A stretch of DNA of 64,000 bases from Pseudomonas sp. TTU2014-080ASC. Its GTDB lineage: Bacteria > Pseudomonadota > Gammaproteobacteria > Pseudomonadales > Pseudomonadaceae. Below are positions 17,528 to 29,844 of this stretch, one piece after another. A program made the translations under genes and the position numbers. Location: positions 1-64,000 of the forward strand of contig NZ_LKKK01000001.1 of assembly GCF_001446935.1 (NCBI RefSeq), read 5' to 3'. Within the stretch, counting starts at the first letter, position 1. Each line of letters begins with the position of its first letter. Under the pieces are notes generated by a model. The model worked only from the letters and a program-made list of their open reading frames with translations, was not told where the DNA came from and ran no database searches.

Positions 17528-18352
17528 TCAGCCTTTGACGGCTCCAGCCGTAAGCCCACGCAGGAAGTACTTGCCCGCGAACACATAAACCAACAACGTC
17601 GGCAGCCCGGCGATCATTGCGGCGGCCATATCGACGTTGTATTCCTTAACCCCGGTGCTGGTGTTGACCAGGTTATTGAGTGCGACTGTGATGGGCTGGG
17701 TCTCGCCGCTGGCGAACACCACCCCAAACAGGAAGTCGTTCCAGATTTGGGTGAACTGCCAGATCAGGCAGACCATGATGGTCGGCACCGACATCGGCAG
17801 CAGAATCCGCCCGAAGATGGTGAAGAAACCGGCACCATCCAGGCGCGCAGCACGCACCAGAGCATCCGGCACGCTCACATAGAAATTGCGGAAGAACAGT
17901 GTGGTAAAAGCCAGACCGTAGACCACATGCACCAACACCAGCCCCGCTGTGGTATTGGCCAAGCCCAAGTTGCCAAGGGTGAACGACGCGGGCAGCAAGA
18001 CCACCTGAAACGGCAGAAAACACCCCAAGAGCAACATGCCAAAGAACAGCTGCGAACCCCTAAAGCGCCACATAGACAGTACATAACCATTGAGCGCACC
18101 CAGAGCAGTCGAAATCAGCACTGCCGGAATGGCGATCTTCACCGAGTTCCAGAAGTAGCCATCGACCACAGCCCAGGCCTTGACCCAACCGATCACGGTA
18201 AACACATCCGGCAGACTGAGGAGGTTACCGGTGCGGATTGCATCTGGGGTTTTAAAACTGGTCAGCAACATCACCAGCAACGGCACCAGATACACCGCAC
18301 AAGCCAGCAGGAGCAGCGAGTAAATAACAATCCGATTAAGGGACTTAGTCAT
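17528..18352 (-). CDS. gtsC: Glucose ABC transporter permease GtsC
   Basis: 274 aa, an inner-membrane permease with about six predicted membrane segments. The EAA loop is visible around RAARLDGAGFFTIFGRILLP, where the ATPase docks. It belongs to the carbohydrate CUT1 permease group (MalG/UgpE-like). Its ATG overlaps the gtsB stop by 8 nt, so translation is coupled and the two permeases are probably made in equal amounts. Confidence 0.95.
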   Translation of the reverse strand: MTKSLNRIVIYSLLLLACAVYLVPLLVMLLTSFKTPDAIRTGNLLSLPDVFTVIGWVKAWAVVDGYFWNSVKIAIPAVLISTALGALNGYVLSMWRFRGSQLFFGMLLLGCFLPFQVVLLPASFTLGNLGLANTTAGLVLVHVVYGLAFTTLFFRNFYVSVPDALVRAARLDGAGFFTIFGRILLPMSVPTIMVCLIWQFTQIWNDFLFGVVFASGETQPITVALNNLVNTSTGVKEYNVDMAAAMIAGLPTLLVYVFAGKYFLRGLTAGAVKG

Positions 18353-19253
18353 GGCGCTTGTTCCTCAGCTCCGAGTACAGATACGGCACAATCACCGCCA
18401 GCACCGCCCCCAGCATCAGCATGGCGCTGGCGGCTCCAAGCCCCATCTGGCCACGGGTAAAGGTGTGGGCGTACATAAACATCGCGGGGAGATCGGAGGC
18501 ATAACCCGGCCCGCCAGCTGTCATCGCAGCGACCAGATCAAAGCTCTTGATAGCGATGTGCGCGAGGATCATCAAGGCACTGAAAAACACCGGGCGCAGG
18601 CTCGGCAGCACAATGCGCAGATAGATCGTTGCAGGGCTCGCACCGTCGACCTGTGCAGCGCGAATGATCGACTGATCCACCCCGCGCAGGCCTGCCAGAA
18701 ACAACGCCATGACAAAACCTGAGGATTGCCACACAGCCGCGATGACCAGGGTATAAACCACACGATCAGGGTCGACGATCCAGTCAAAGCGGAAACCTTC
18801 CCAGCCCCAGTCACGCAGCAGTTTGTCCAAACCTAGCCCGGGATTGAGCAACCACTTCCAAGCCGTACCGGTGACGATCATCGATAACGCCATCGGGTAC
18901 AAATAAATCGTACGGATAAAGCCCTCGCGGCGAATGCGCTGATCCAGCAACACCGCCAGCAGCACGCCAATCACCAAGCTGATTACGATGAACAAGCCAC
19001 CGAACACCACAAGATTCTTGCTCGCCACCCACCAACGCTCGTTATTCCACAAGCGCTCGTACTGTAGTAGCCCGGCCCAGCTGTAGCTCGGCATAAATCT
19101 CGAGTTGGTGAAACTCAGGACAAACGTCCAGAGGATGTATCCATAAAACCCCACCAGCACCACCAGCATGCTCGGTGCCAGCACCAGCTTGGGCAGCCAG
19201 CGCTGGAGGACATCAAACGGAGAAGCTCTTACCGAAAGCGCACTCGAACCCAT
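18345..19253 (-). CDS. gtsB: Glucose ABC transporter permease GtsB
   Basis: 302 aa, the MalF/UgpA-like partner of GtsC, with about six membrane segments and an EAA loop around RAAQVDGASPATIYLRIVLP. GGGAG precedes ATG 19253. It is separated from gtsA by 135 bp that contain two hairpins, while the downstream permease gene overlaps it. Binding-protein genes are often followed by such structures, which keep the binding protein in excess over the permeases. Confidence 0.95.
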   Translation of the reverse strand: MGSSALSVRASPFDVLQRWLPKLVLAPSMLVVLVGFYGYILWTFVLSFTNSRFMPSYSWAGLLQYERLWNNERWWVASKNLVVFGGLFIVISLVIGVLLAVLLDQRIRREGFIRTIYLYPMALSMIVTGTAWKWLLNPGLGLDKLLRDWGWEGFRFDWIVDPDRVVYTLVIAAVWQSSGFVMALFLAGLRGVDQSIIRAAQVDGASPATIYLRIVLPSLRPVFFSALMILAHIAIKSFDLVAAMTAGGPGYASDLPAMFMYAHTFTRGQMGLGAASAMLMLGAVLAVIVPYLYSELRNKRHD

Positions 19254-19289
19254 GGTTCACTCCCTGTCGCACAACCAAAATCCACGCAC

Positions 19290-19354
19290 GCACCGCCCGG
19301 ACCGGTGCCCAGCGGTCAACGTGGTATCTGGGAAATGAGGCGAATCTCCGCCTC
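19290..19354 (-). other. Two hairpins between gtsA and gtsB
   Basis: Stem GAGGCG (19337-19342) with CGCCTC (19349-19354), and stem GCACCG (19290-19295) with CGGTGC (19303-19308), lie in the 135-bp gtsA-gtsB gap. Neither has a T-run. They probably stabilise the gtsA message or partly attenuate the downstream genes. Confidence 0.5.
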
Positions 19355-19388
19355 TGCTAAGCGTCTACAGCCTGAGCGACCGACGTGG

Positions 19389-20642
19389 CTATTGAACGGC
19401 CTGAACTGCGGCGGCCAGCTGCTTCGCGGCCTTTTCTGCAGACATGTCAGGGCTGTTGAAGAAGTTGGTCACCACATCAAACACAGCCCCCTGCACATAG
19501 CTGGAAGCGGCCATATCGTGGGACAGGCTCGGCTGCAATCCGCCATTGCCCGCGGCCTGTTTAAAGTCGGCCATGGACTGCTGCGCACAGCTGTCGAAGC
19601 TGGCCATGCTCAAGTCCTGTCGCACGGGGATCGAACCTTTGTTCTGGTTAAAGAACTCCTGAAATTTCGGCTCCATTACCGTGCGCGCCAAGTCTTCCTG
19701 AGCCTGGCGGTTCGCCTCATTGCTCAGCTTGAACATGACCAGCGAATCCATGTTGTAGGCAAAGCTGCCCTGGGTGCCGGGGAACGGTACGCACGCGTAA
19801 TCCTTACCAGCGATCTTGTTGGCGGCCGTCCATTCACTCTTGGCCCAGTCGCCCATGATCTGCATACCGGCTTTGCCATTGATCAGCAGGCCGGTGGCGA
19901 CATTCCAGTCACGCCCGGCAGCATCCGCATCGATATAGCTGCGAAGTTTGCGCAGCGTGGTGAACGCCTCCACCATCTTCGGCCCGGACAAAGTGGCCTG
20001 ATCCAACTCAACAAACGCCTTGTGGTAATCCTGCGGCCCCAGGATCGACAGGACGAAATTTTCGAATACCGTACCGTCCTGCCAAGGCTGACCACCGTGG
20101 GCAAACGGGATAAATCCGGCAGCCTTAAGCTTATCGGCGGCGGCAAACAGCTCGTCCAGCGTAGTCGGCACAGTAGCTCCAGCCTGCTGCATCACATCCG
20201 GGTTGATCCACAGCCAGTTAACCCGGTGCACGTTCAACGGGACCGCTACGTAGTGACCGTCATACTTGACCACATCAGCCAGTTCAGCAGGCAGGAGCTG
20301 ATCCCACTTTCCCTCATTAGCAACATCAGTAAGGTTAGCGAGCAGACCAAGCTGACCCCATTCCTGGATGTTGGGGCCTTTAATCTGCGCGGCGGCGGGT
20401 GGATTACCAGAAACGGCGCGGGTTTTGAGCACAGTCATGGCTGCTTCGCCACCGCCACCGGCTACGGCGAAGTCTTTCCAGACGTGACCTTTTTCTTCAA
20501 CGAGATTCTGCAGGGTTTCTGCTGAGCGCTTCTCGCCACCGGAGGTCCACCAATGCAAAACCTCAACCTCTCCCGCAGTTGCAGCGAGCGGCAGGACAGA
20601 AACGAAAGACATGACTAAAGCCAGGCGTGAAATAGTGTGCAT
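19389..20642 (-). CDS. gtsA: Glucose ABC transporter periplasmic binding protein
   Basis: 417 aa. A Sec signal peptide ([16 protein letters not shown]..., cleaved near ATAGEVE) is followed by an extracellular solute-binding protein family 1 fold with the early [10 protein letters not shown] motif typical of the glucose/mannose-binding GtsA group. It delivers glucose to GtsBC. It is the first gene of gtsABCD-oprB. An exact AACAAGAA motif lies 12 nt before the ATG (Crc/Hfq site), and three TTGTNAC half-sites lie farther upstream (GltR). Confidence 0.96.
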   Translation of the reverse strand: MHTISRLALVMSFVSVLPLAATAGEVEVLHWWTSGGEKRSAETLQNLVEEKGHVWKDFAVAGGGGEAAMTVLKTRAVSGNPPAAAQIKGPNIQEWGQLGLLANLTDVANEGKWDQLLPAELADVVKYDGHYVAVPLNVHRVNWLWINPDVMQQAGATVPTTLDELFAAADKLKAAGFIPFAHGGQPWQDGTVFENFVLSILGPQDYHKAFVELDQATLSGPKMVEAFTTLRKLRSYIDADAAGRDWNVATGLLINGKAGMQIMGDWAKSEWTAANKIAGKDYACVPFPGTQGSFAYNMDSLVMFKLSNEANRQAQEDLARTVMEPKFQEFFNQNKGSIPVRQDLSMASFDSCAQQSMADFKQAAGNGGLQPSLSHDMAASSYVQGAVFDVVTNFFNSPDMSAEKAAKQLAAAVQAVQ

Positions 20643-20654
20643 AGCGCTACCTTT

Positions 20655-20662
20655 TTCTTGTT
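20655..20662 (-). promoter_or_regulatory. Crc/Hfq CA motif before gtsA
   Basis: Minus strand reads AACAAGAA, an exact AANAANAA motif, between the start of the leader and the AAGG ribosome-binding site of gtsA. In Pseudomonas such motifs are bound by Hfq with Crc to block translation while preferred carbon sources are present. Confidence 0.65.
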
Positions 20663-20725
20663 ATACGGCTGCAAGCTCTGCTGCTTGCCTGGTTATTGAG
20701 TCTATCCAGATGATTTTCGTGCTAA

Positions 20726-20764
20726 GTAACAAAGGGACGCTGGATTGTCACAAGGCCGTTACAA
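20726..20764 (-). promoter_or_regulatory. Three TTGTNAC half-sites upstream of gtsA (candidate GltR operator)
   Basis: On the minus strand TTGTAAC (20764-20758), TTGTGAC (20753-20747) and TTGTTAC (20732-20726) are spaced 11 and 21 bp, so all lie on the same face of the helix. OmpR-family regulators bind such direct repeats. GltR is known to control gts/oprB genes and is encoded next door. Confidence 0.6.
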
Positions 20765-20770
20765 AAACCA

Positions 20771-22213
20771 TTAACGCCAGCGCGGCAGCCACAATGTAAC
20801 GCGCAATCCCCCGTCACGCAGGTTCTGCAAGGTCACCTCACCGCCGTGGCTGTGGGCCAGACTGCGGGCAATACCAAGTCCTAGTCCATAACCCTGCTGG
20901 TGACCGGCCAGACGGAAATGCGGCTCAAATATCTGCTCCAGCTGCCGCTCGGGCACGCCAGGCCCTTCATCATCGACGTGCAGGACAAACGCATCGCTAC
21001 TATCAGCCACCCGCAGGTGTGCACGATTTCCGTACTTCAGAGCGTTATCGAGCAGGTTTCCAATGCAGCGACGCAGAGCCAGCGCCTTGCCGGGATAGCT
21101 AGCCTGAGCCTGCCCTTCCAGCGTGACGCGCCCATCGGCCAGATACGGCTCGATCAGACCGTGTAGCAAATGATTGAGATTGATCTGCTCTATATTTTCG
21201 TGAATATCCGTGTCTTTCACACACTGCAATGCGCCTTTGACCAGCAGTTCTAGCTCGTCCAAATCACGATTGAATTTACCCCTGAGCTGTTCGTCATCCA
21301 GCAACTCGGCACGCAGTCGCAGACGCGTAATCGGCGTACGCAGATCATGGGAAATTGCACTGAAAAGCTGGCTGCGCTCACTCAAATAACGGCTAATGCG
21401 CTGGCGCATGCTGTTGAACGCCTTACCCACATCCATTACCTCGCGCCCGCCTTCTTCCGCAACTGGCTCGGCCACTGGGTCCAACGACCACTCCCTGGCA
21501 GCCTGAGCCAAGCGCTTCAATGGCTGGGTCTGCCAGCGCACCAGCAGGCCGATAAACAGCAATAGAAAACAGCTTGTGAGAGCAATAAACAGCACCTGGT
21601 GCTCAGTTACTTCCCCGCGGTCAATGTTGCTATACGGCTCGGGCAACAAGGAGGCCAGGTACAGCCATTCTTCAGGACCAATACGTATTTGCGTGACTAA
21701 CACAGGCGGGTTTAGCGGCTCGAGCGTCAGGGAATAATTGGCCCAGGATTTCGGCAGCTCGTCCAATTTCAACGCGCCGTTAAACACCCGCAGATCATCC
21801 GGCCGGACAAACTGTACGGAAAACTCAAGATCATTACCGAGACGCTCCTTGAGCACCTGGGTGATGGTGTTCAGCACCACATCAGATCGCTCCGTAACCG
21901 GCAGCACCTGCATCGACAGTGGGCGGTTGTTTAGCGATACAAAAAAACGCGAGCCGCCCATGCTACGCAGTTGCTCAAGCACCATTGGCCGAAACCCCAA
22001 CGGCAGCGAGCGGAAATAGCTGACACTGGCGGCAATCGAGTGCGCCATGCTACGGGCACTACCCTGCAAGCCCTCCATCTGAGTGGCTCGGAATTGTGAA
22101 ACCCAGATCAGACTGGACAAGCCTTGCGCCAACAACACCGCCAATAGCGTCAGCAACAACATGCGCCCGAGCATAGAGCGCGGCACCGGTAGCCAGCGCC
22201 TAAATACCAACAT
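20771..22213 (-). CDS. gtrS: GtrS/GltS-type sensor histidine kinase
   Basis: About 480 aa from ATG 22213, which has AAGG 9 nt upstream and overlaps the gltR end by 14 nt. ATG 22231 is an alternative. A membrane segment near the N-terminus, a periplasmic sensor domain of about 140 residues, and a second membrane segment (LFIALTSCFLLLFIGLLV) come first. A HAMP-like linker follows, then the phospho-acceptor box AISHDLRTPITRLR (His near residue 289) and an ATPase domain (N-box GNLLDNALKYGNRA; GxG YGLGLGIARSL). In Pseudomonas the GtrS/GltR pair responds to glucose-pathway intermediates such as 2-ketogluconate or 6-phosphogluconate and controls gts and oprB. It is the last gene of edd-glk-gltR-gtrS. 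Confidence 0.92.
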   Translation of the reverse strand: MLVFRRWLPVPRSMLGRMLLLTLLAVLLAQGLSSLIWVSQFRATQMEGLQGSARSMAHSIAASVSYFRSLPLGFRPMVLEQLRSMGGSRFFVSLNNRPLSMQVLPVTERSDVVLNTITQVLKERLGNDLEFSVQFVRPDDLRVFNGALKLDELPKSWANYSLTLEPLNPPVLVTQIRIGPEEWLYLASLLPEPYSNIDRGEVTEHQVLFIALTSCFLLLFIGLLVRWQTQPLKRLAQAAREWSLDPVAEPVAEEGGREVMDVGKAFNSMRQRISRYLSERSQLFSAISHDLRTPITRLRLRAELLDDEQLRGKFNRDLDELELLVKGALQCVKDTDIHENIEQINLNHLLHGLIEPYLADGRVTLEGQAQASYPGKALALRRCIGNLLDNALKYGNRAHLRVADSSDAFVLHVDDEGPGVPERQLEQIFEPHFRLAGHQQGYGLGLGIARSLAHSHGGEVTLQNLRDGGLRVTLWLPRWR

Positions 22214-22934
22214 GCCGTTGCCTTGTGACATTAACCGCCAGTAGATACCCTGCACCGCGAACGGTACGGATAAGCTGGGGTGATTTACCGGTATCGCGCA
22301 AGCGCTGACGCAGGCGGCTGACACCCATATCGACAATACGCTCAAGCGGCATGACATCACGGCCACGGGTGAGATTGGCGATCGTGTCCCGATCAAGAAT
22401 CTGTTGCGGGTGATCCAAAAACAACTTCAGCAGGGCAAAGTCGGCACCAGACAAAATGACTTCGCCACCGTCACGGTGAAACAGGCGATGGCTCACCGTA
22501 TTGAGCTGCCAGTCAGCAAATACCAGCACCTCGCCGACAGCGCTCTGTTCGGAAAAACCAGCGCGGCGCAACAGGGCTTTAATCCGCGCTTGCAGCTCGC
22601 GGGGGCTAAAGGGTTTGCCGATGTAATCATCGGCCCCTAACTCCAAACCGATGACCCGGTCCACCTCATCCGAGCTGGCGGTTAGCATGATCACAGGTAC
22701 TTGGGCACAGCGCGGGTGCTCACGTACCCAACGGCACAAGCTGAAACCATCCTCATCCGGCAGCATGACATCTAGGATCGCCAGATCAGCGCCCTGCTCA
22801 TCCATAACCGCACGAAAGCCACCACCGTCGGCCACCGCCAGCACGGTAAAACCTGCGCGACTTAAGTAGGTCTGCAGCAGGTCGCGAATATCTTCGTCAT
22901 CATCAACCAGCAGAATGGTTTTACCGTTTGTCAT
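22200..22934 (-). CDS. gltR: GltR, OmpR-family response regulator of glucose transport
   Basis: 244 aa. The receiver domain has the acidic pocket DDDED (11-15), phospho-acceptor Asp55 in LAILDVMLPD and the conserved Lys in YIGKPFSP. The C-terminal winged helix (about 140-235) is of OmpR type (MPLERIVDMGVSRLRQRL). It is encoded between glk and its sensor kinase, overlapping the latter. Known targets in Pseudomonas are the gts operon and oprB. Direct-repeat half-sites that fit an OmpR-type protein lie before gtsA here. Confidence 0.95.
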   Translation of the reverse strand: MTNGKTILLVDDDEDIRDLLQTYLSRAGFTVLAVADGGGFRAVMDEQGADLAILDVMLPDEDGFSLCRWVREHPRCAQVPVIMLTASSDEVDRVIGLELGADDYIGKPFSPRELQARIKALLRRAGFSEQSAVGEVLVFADWQLNTVSHRLFHRDGGEVILSGADFALLKLFLDHPQQILDRDTIANLTRGRDVMPLERIVDMGVSRLRQRLRDTGKSPQLIRTVRGAGYLLAVNVTRQRHVGI

Positions 22935-22974
22935 CTCAGTTGCGATCCCTGCTCAGAGTCCCACTATCCTGCCG

Positions 22975-23925
22975 CTAGAGTTGCTCCAAGGCTACCCCCG
23001 CCCCTTCCAGCCCCGGATACTCCGCTGTCACCAGCCACACCGGAATGTCAGCAAAATAACGGCTCATGCAGCCCTTTTCAGCAAATGCACGGTTGAACCC
23101 GCTGTGCTGAAAAAACTCAGCAAAGCGCGGCACAACACCACCGACAAGGTACACACCGCCACGGCCGCCGACCGTTAAAACATTGTTACCGGCAACCCGT
23201 CCGAGCCATATGCAGAACTGCTCGAGGGCTTGTTCGGCGAGGGAGTTCCCACTGAGTGCGACTGAAGTCACCGCCGCCGGAGTCTTCAGCTCAGGCTCAA
23301 CGCCACCAACAGCGCAGACTGCATTGTACAAATTAACCAACCCGGCACCGCTGAGCACATCCTCAGCCCGAACATGCCCGAGCAGTGCCTGCAGCTTCAG
23401 CCACAACTCCGCTTCGCTGGTGTTGGCTATCGGCAGATCCACATGCCCGCCCTCGCCTGGTAGCACCATCCAGCGGCCATCCGCCAATGGCTGCAAAGTG
23501 CTGACACCCAGCCCAGTACCTGGTCCGATTACCACTGCAGGCGCACCAGCCTCTGCCTTACCAGGGCGAATCTGAATGAGCTGATCGGGCTTAAGGTGAG
23601 TCATGCCCAGTGCCATCGCCGTGAAGTCATTCACCAACAGCAAGCGCTCAATTTTGAGCGAAGCACAGAAACTACTGCGTGATAGCTCCCAGTGGTTGTT
23701 GGTGAAGCGGAACTGATCTCCACTCACCGGACCGGCCACCGCCAGACAGACTGAGGCAATGTTGCCGGGCAACAGATTACGCCCCGACAAATACTGCAGC
23801 ACAGCTTGCTCAGGGGTGGCAAAAGCTGCAGTTGAAAGCACCTGAACAGCGCTTAACTGGCCGTCCTGCCACAGCCCAAAACGCGCATTGGTCCCTCCAA
23901 TATCTCCGACCAGTGAAAGACTCAC
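22975..23925 (-). CDS. glk: Glucokinase
   Basis: 316 aa, Glk family (bacterial ROK-distinct hexokinase fold). It phosphorylates cytoplasmic glucose to glucose 6-phosphate with ATP. The N-terminal phosphate-binding motif [15 protein letters not shown] is clear, and [13 protein letters not shown] and GEGGHVDLP (with the zinc-free Glk His/Glu pattern) are present. The start ATG overlaps the edd stop (ATGA), indicating translational coupling within edd-glk-gltR-gtrS. Confidence 0.96.
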   Translation of the reverse strand: MSLSLVGDIGGTNARFGLWQDGQLSAVQVLSTAAFATPEQAVLQYLSGRNLLPGNIASVCLAVAGPVSGDQFRFTNNHWELSRSSFCASLKIERLLLVNDFTAMALGMTHLKPDQLIQIRPGKAEAGAPAVVIGPGTGLGVSTLQPLADGRWMVLPGEGGHVDLPIANTSEAELWLKLQALLGHVRAEDVLSGAGLVNLYNAVCAVGGVEPELKTPAAVTSVALSGNSLAEQALEQFCIWLGRVAGNNVLTVGGRGGVYLVGGVVPRFAEFFQHSGFNRAFAEKGCMSRYFADIPVWLVTAEYPGLEGAGVALEQL

Positions 23926-25748
23926 TTCAAACGCTCCAGGCTGGCGGTAAAGGCACTGGCGCCCTGCTCTGCGGTGCTCATGGCGGCGCGCATAAAGGCA
24001 AACAACTCCCGACCACAGCCAACGGCCTGCCCGGAGGGACTAGGAGCCGCCGAACGGGATGCAAGTTCACTAGAATCCACCAACAATTGCAGCGTGCCAG
24101 TAGTGCCATCTACCCGAATCCGATCGCCTTCCTGCACTTTGGCCAGAGGCCCGCCGTCACTGGCCTCAGGGCACACATGGATCGCCGCCGGAATCTTCCC
24201 GGAAGCCCCGGACATTCGCCCGTCCGTCACCAGCGCCACTTTAAAGCCACGATCCTGCAGTACCGACAAATAAGGGGTCATCTTGTGCAGTTCTGGCATG
24301 CCATTAAAACGTGGCCCCTGAAAACGCATTACGGCGACAAAGTCGCACTCCAGCTCACCGGCCTTAAACGCATCAGCAAGCGCCTGCTGGTCATGGAAAA
24401 CCTTAGCTGGGGCCTCAACCACCTGATGTTCGGGAGCCACAGCCGAAACCTTCATCACACCACGGCCAAGGTTACCGCTCATAAGACGCAGCCCGCCTTC
24501 TGTAGAAAACGGCTCTGATACCGGACGCAGAATGTTCGGATCAAGACTTGCAAGGCCGCCCTCTCGCCACACCAATTTGCCGTCCTCCAGGAAAGGCTCC
24601 TGGGTGTAACGGCGCAGCCCACGCCCCATTACCGTATTCACATCTTCGTGGAGCAAACCCGCATCCAGCAGTTCACGCACCATGTAGGCCACCCCACCTG
24701 CAGCATGGAAATGGTTCACGTCAGCCTTTCCATTGGGATATACCTTGGCCAGTGTCGGTACCACTTCGGACAAGTCCGCCATATCCTGCCAGGTCAGTTG
24801 AATACCGGAAGCCAGGGCAATAGCAGGCATGTGCAGGGTGTGGTTGGTCGATCCTCCAGTGGCATGCAGGGCAACAATGGAATTGATCAGCACACGCTCA
24901 TCCAGCAACTCACCCAGCGGCATAAATTCGCCGCCCTGCTTGGTCAGTCGAACCACCTGGCGCGCGGCCTCTTGGGTTAGCGCATCGCGCAGCGGGGTAT
25001 TGGGATTGACGAACGACGAGCCTGGCAGGTGCAGACCCATCATTTCCATCAGCATCTGATTGGTATTGGCCGTGCCGTAAAAGGTGCAGGTACCCGGCGC
25101 GTGATAGGCCTTCATTTCTGACTCAAGCAGCTCATCGCGACTGGCCTTGCCCTCGGAATAACGCTCGCGTACATCGGCCTTTTCCTTATTGGAAATCCCC
25201 GATGGCATTGGACCAGCTGGAATAAACAGTGACGGTAAGTGGCCAAAGCGCAAAGCGCCCATCAGCAAGCCTGGGATGATTTTGTCGCAGACGCCGAGAA
25301 ATACAGCGGCATCAAACATGTTGTGTGACAGCGCCACCGCCGTCGACATAGCGATCACTTCGCGGCTGGCCAGACCAATCTCCATGCCCGGCTCGCCCTG
25401 CGTCACGCCATCACACATTGCGGGTACGCCACCGGCCACTTGGCCAACGGAACCGATATCGCGCAAAGCCTGGCGAATCTGCTCCGGGTAGGTTTCGTAG
25501 GGCTGATGGGCGGACAGCATATCGTTGTACGCGGTGACAATGGCGACGTTGGCTGAGTCCATCAGACGCAAGCGCTGCTTGTCGCTGCCGCCACAGCCTG
25601 CCACACCGTGAGCAAAGTTGGCACACTGCAACTTGCCCCGCGCCGGTCCCTCACTGGCGGCAGCCCGTATCATCCTGAGGTAAGCCGAACGCGTCTCCCT
25701 ACTGCGTTCAATCAACCGCTCAGTAACCTCTAAAATCCGTGGGTGCAT
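23922..25748 (-). CDS. edd: Phosphogluconate dehydratase
   Basis: 608 aa from ATG 25748, which has CAGGAG 9 nt upstream. A longer frame to 25781 lacks such a site. Edd is an iron-sulfur dehydratase of the IlvD/Edd family that converts 6-phosphogluconate to KDPG. The motifs [11 protein letters not shown] and [14 protein letters not shown] are the two family signatures. It is the first gene of edd-glk-gltR-gtrS. A HexR-type inverted repeat lies 79 bp upstream and a partial one lies in the leader. The gap-1 gene usually found divergent from edd in Pseudomonas is absent; queD is there instead. Confidence 0.97.
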   Translation of the reverse strand: MHPRILEVTERLIERSRETRSAYLRMIRAAASEGPARGKLQCANFAHGVAGCGGSDKQRLRLMDSANVAIVTAYNDMLSAHQPYETYPEQIRQALRDIGSVGQVAGGVPAMCDGVTQGEPGMEIGLASREVIAMSTAVALSHNMFDAAVFLGVCDKIIPGLLMGALRFGHLPSLFIPAGPMPSGISNKEKADVRERYSEGKASRDELLESEMKAYHAPGTCTFYGTANTNQMLMEMMGLHLPGSSFVNPNTPLRDALTQEAARQVVRLTKQGGEFMPLGELLDERVLINSIVALHATGGSTNHTLHMPAIALASGIQLTWQDMADLSEVVPTLAKVYPNGKADVNHFHAAGGVAYMVRELLDAGLLHEDVNTVMGRGLRRYTQEPFLEDGKLVWREGGLASLDPNILRPVSEPFSTEGGLRLMSGNLGRGVMKVSAVAPEHQVVEAPAKVFHDQQALADAFKAGELECDFVAVMRFQGPRFNGMPELHKMTPYLSVLQDRGFKVALVTDGRMSGASGKIPAAIHVCPEASDGGPLAKVQEGDRIRVDGTTGTLQLLVDSSELASRSAAPSPSGQAVGCGRELFAFMRAAMSTAEQGASAFTASLERLK

Positions 25749-25765
25749 GATGGGCTCCTGCCAGA

Positions 25766-25777
25766 TGTAGTAATTAC
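25766..25777. promoter_or_regulatory. Partial HexR-like motif in the edd leader
   Basis: TGTAGTAATTAC, 18 bp upstream of the edd ATG, repeats the left arm of the zwf/hexR operator (TGTAGTAAT) and ends in a degenerate right arm. It could be a secondary HexR contact. Confidence 0.35.
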
Positions 25778-25826
25778 GCAAACATTTTACAAAATAATCG
25801 CCAAAATAAAAGAATTCAGCGTCAAC

Positions 25827-25844
25827 TTGTAGTATTTATTACAA
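25827..25844. promoter_or_regulatory. HexR operator upstream of edd
   Basis: TTGTAGT-ATTT-ATTACAA is an 18-bp inverted repeat with one mismatch, 79 bp upstream of edd. It matches the TTGT-N-ACAA form described for HexR and shares TGTAGT with the zwf/hexR site, although the arm spacing is 2 bp shorter. Confidence 0.7.
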
Positions 25845-26002
25845 TCAAAGACCAAATCCCAGACAGCTATTGGCGCCTCATCCTAGACCGCCGCCTGCAC
25901 AACCGCTTGCAGAAAATGACACAAACTCGGTTCGCAGCGCCTTAACTGTTAAGATTCCCTGCTTGTTCAAGGCGTCGAGCCTTTTCACCTGAGAGAAATG
26001 CC

Positions 26003-26359
26003 GTGGAACTGTTCAAAGAATTCATGTTTGAGGCCGCACACCGGCTGCCTCACGTACCAGCCGGTCACAAATGCGGGCGTTTGCACGGCCACTCCTTCAA
26101 GGTAGCCATCTATATTGAGGGTGAGGTCGATCCGTATACAGGCTGGATTCGCGACTTTTCCGAGATCAAGGCCATCTTCAAGCCGATCTATGAGCAACTC
26201 GACCACAACTACCTGAATGAAATCCCAGGGTTGGAAAACCCCACCAGCGAAGTGCTCGCCAAGTGGATTTGGCAACAACTCAAACCCTTGCTGCCGGAGT
26301 TGTCCCGCGTGCGCATTCATGAAACCTGCACCAGCGGCTGCGAATATCGCGGCGACTAA
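26003..26359 (+). CDS. queD: 6-carboxy-5,6,7,8-tetrahydropterin synthase (QueD/PTPS family)
   Basis: 118 aa, starting at GTG 26003 (an ATG at 25998 is out of frame). The enzyme makes 6-carboxytetrahydropterin from dihydroneopterin triphosphate in the pathway to preQ0/queuosine. Zinc-binding His13 (FEAAHRLP), His28 and His30 (GRLHGHS) and catalytic Cys24 are visible. QLDHNYLNE and the C-terminal [10 protein letters not shown] carry the remaining active-site residues. It is a single gene, convergent with ligA and divergent from edd. The GTP cyclohydrolase partner could be folE at 58.0 kb. Confidence 0.93.
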   Translation: MELFKEFMFEAAHRLPHVPAGHKCGRLHGHSFKVAIYIEGEVDPYTGWIRDFSEIKAIFKPIYEQLDHNYLNEIPGLENPTSEVLAKWIWQQLKPLLPELSRVRIHETCTSGCEYRGD

Positions 26360-26369
26360 GAGCTTTTAC

Positions 26370-26398
26370 GGCCTGCGCAGCCCTTAACTGCGCAGGCC
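26370..26398. terminator. Bidirectional hairpin between queD and ligA
   Basis: Perfect 11-bp stem GGCCTGCGCAG (26370-26380) with CTGCGCAGGCC (26388-26398) in the 44-bp gap between the convergent genes. T-runs are short on both sides, so efficiency is uncertain. Confidence 0.65.
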
Positions 26399-26403
26399 TT
26401 GCA

Positions 26404-28821
<2,418 letters not shown>

Positions 28822-28824
28822 CTA

Positions 28825-29661
28825 TCAACGTTTAGTAGTGAGCTGCTTGCGCTCGTATTCCACGATGCGCTGGCGGTAATGTTCGATGGTCTGGGCCGTC
28901 AACACACTACGCTGGTCATCCTTAAGCTCACCGTTGAGCTCATGGGCCAGTTTACGGGCAGCGGCAACCATCACATCAAATGCCTGCTTGGGATGACGCG
29001 GTCCGGGTAATCCCAAGAAGAAGCTGACAGCACGTGTACTGAAACCTTCGATATCATCCAAGTCAAATGTGCCCGGCTTGAGCGCATTAGCCATGGAAAA
29101 CAGCACTTCTCCATTACCGGCCATGCTTTCATGACGATGGAAGATATCCATCTCACCAAAACGCAGACCGCTTTCCAAAATATTCTGCAGCAGTGCCGGG
29201 CCTTTGAATCCAGCCTCATCGCGCGCAACCACATTGATCACTAGGACTTCTTCAACCGGCGGCAGCTCTTTGCTCTCCTCTTTTTTTGAGGACTTGGAGT
29301 CGGAGGCCGACTTAGCTGGTTTTTCATCATCAACCGGGTTGAGCAAGGTCGGGACCGGTTCATCCAGATCAAGATTCAAATCACCCTGCTGCGGTTCACC
29401 ACCACGACGACGATTGAGCTCGCGAGCACTCAGCGATGGCAAGTCCTCTTCATCCAGAACCGGCTCCTTATTGCGATCCACCACACGTGGTGGGCTTAAG
29501 AGATTCGGGTCGTCTTCATCCGGTAAATTGGCGAAACTACGATCAAGTTTGAACTTGAGCTTCCCTTTACCGCCCCGCATACGGCGCCAGCCGTCAAAAA
29601 GAATGCCTGCAATTACAATGATGCCGATGACAATTAGCCACTCGCGCAGACCAAATTCCAT
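28825..29661 (-). CDS. zipA: Cell division protein ZipA
   Basis: 278 aa. An N-terminal membrane anchor ([21 protein letters not shown]) is followed by a charged linker of about 110 residues and a C-terminal ZipA domain (about 135-265) that binds the FtsZ tail. It tethers FtsZ rings to the inner membrane. The linker is rich in Asp, Pro and Arg and poorly conserved, as in other ZipA proteins. It lies downstream of smc with a 183-bp gap, the usual Pseudomonas order. Confidence 0.95.
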   Translation of the reverse strand: MEFGLREWLIVIGIIVIAGILFDGWRRMRGGKGKLKFKLDRSFANLPDEDDPNLLSPPRVVDRNKEPVLDEEDLPSLSARELNRRRGGEPQQGDLNLDLDEPVPTLLNPVDDEKPAKSASDSKSSKKEESKELPPVEEVLVINVVARDEAGFKGPALLQNILESGLRFGEMDIFHRHESMAGNGEVLFSMANALKPGTFDLDDIEGFSTRAVSFFLGLPGPRHPKQAFDVMVAAARKLAHELNGELKDDQRSVLTAQTIEHYRQRIVEYERKQLTTKR

Positions 29662-29844
29662 GAAATATCCTGACCCCTGAAAAATGAAAATGAAGTGAAA
29701 AAGGGTTTGAAACGTATTTTGCTAATTCTTTTACCTGACGCCAACCCTGTGGATCGACAATTAATGCCAAAACAAAACAGTCGGCCCAATAATAGTGCAC
29801 ATAAAACTAGCACGACGACGGCAAACTTTACACCGCTTGTCACA

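Noticed and set aside
17450..18460. Long plus-strand open frame (336 codons) across gtsC and gtsD
   Set aside because: It is antisense to well-supported gts genes, very rich in His, Gln, Arg and Pro, and has no recognisable domain.
19305..20525. Plus-strand frame of 406 codons over gtsA
   Set aside because: Antisense to the signal-peptide-bearing GtsA; its composition is that of a shadow frame.
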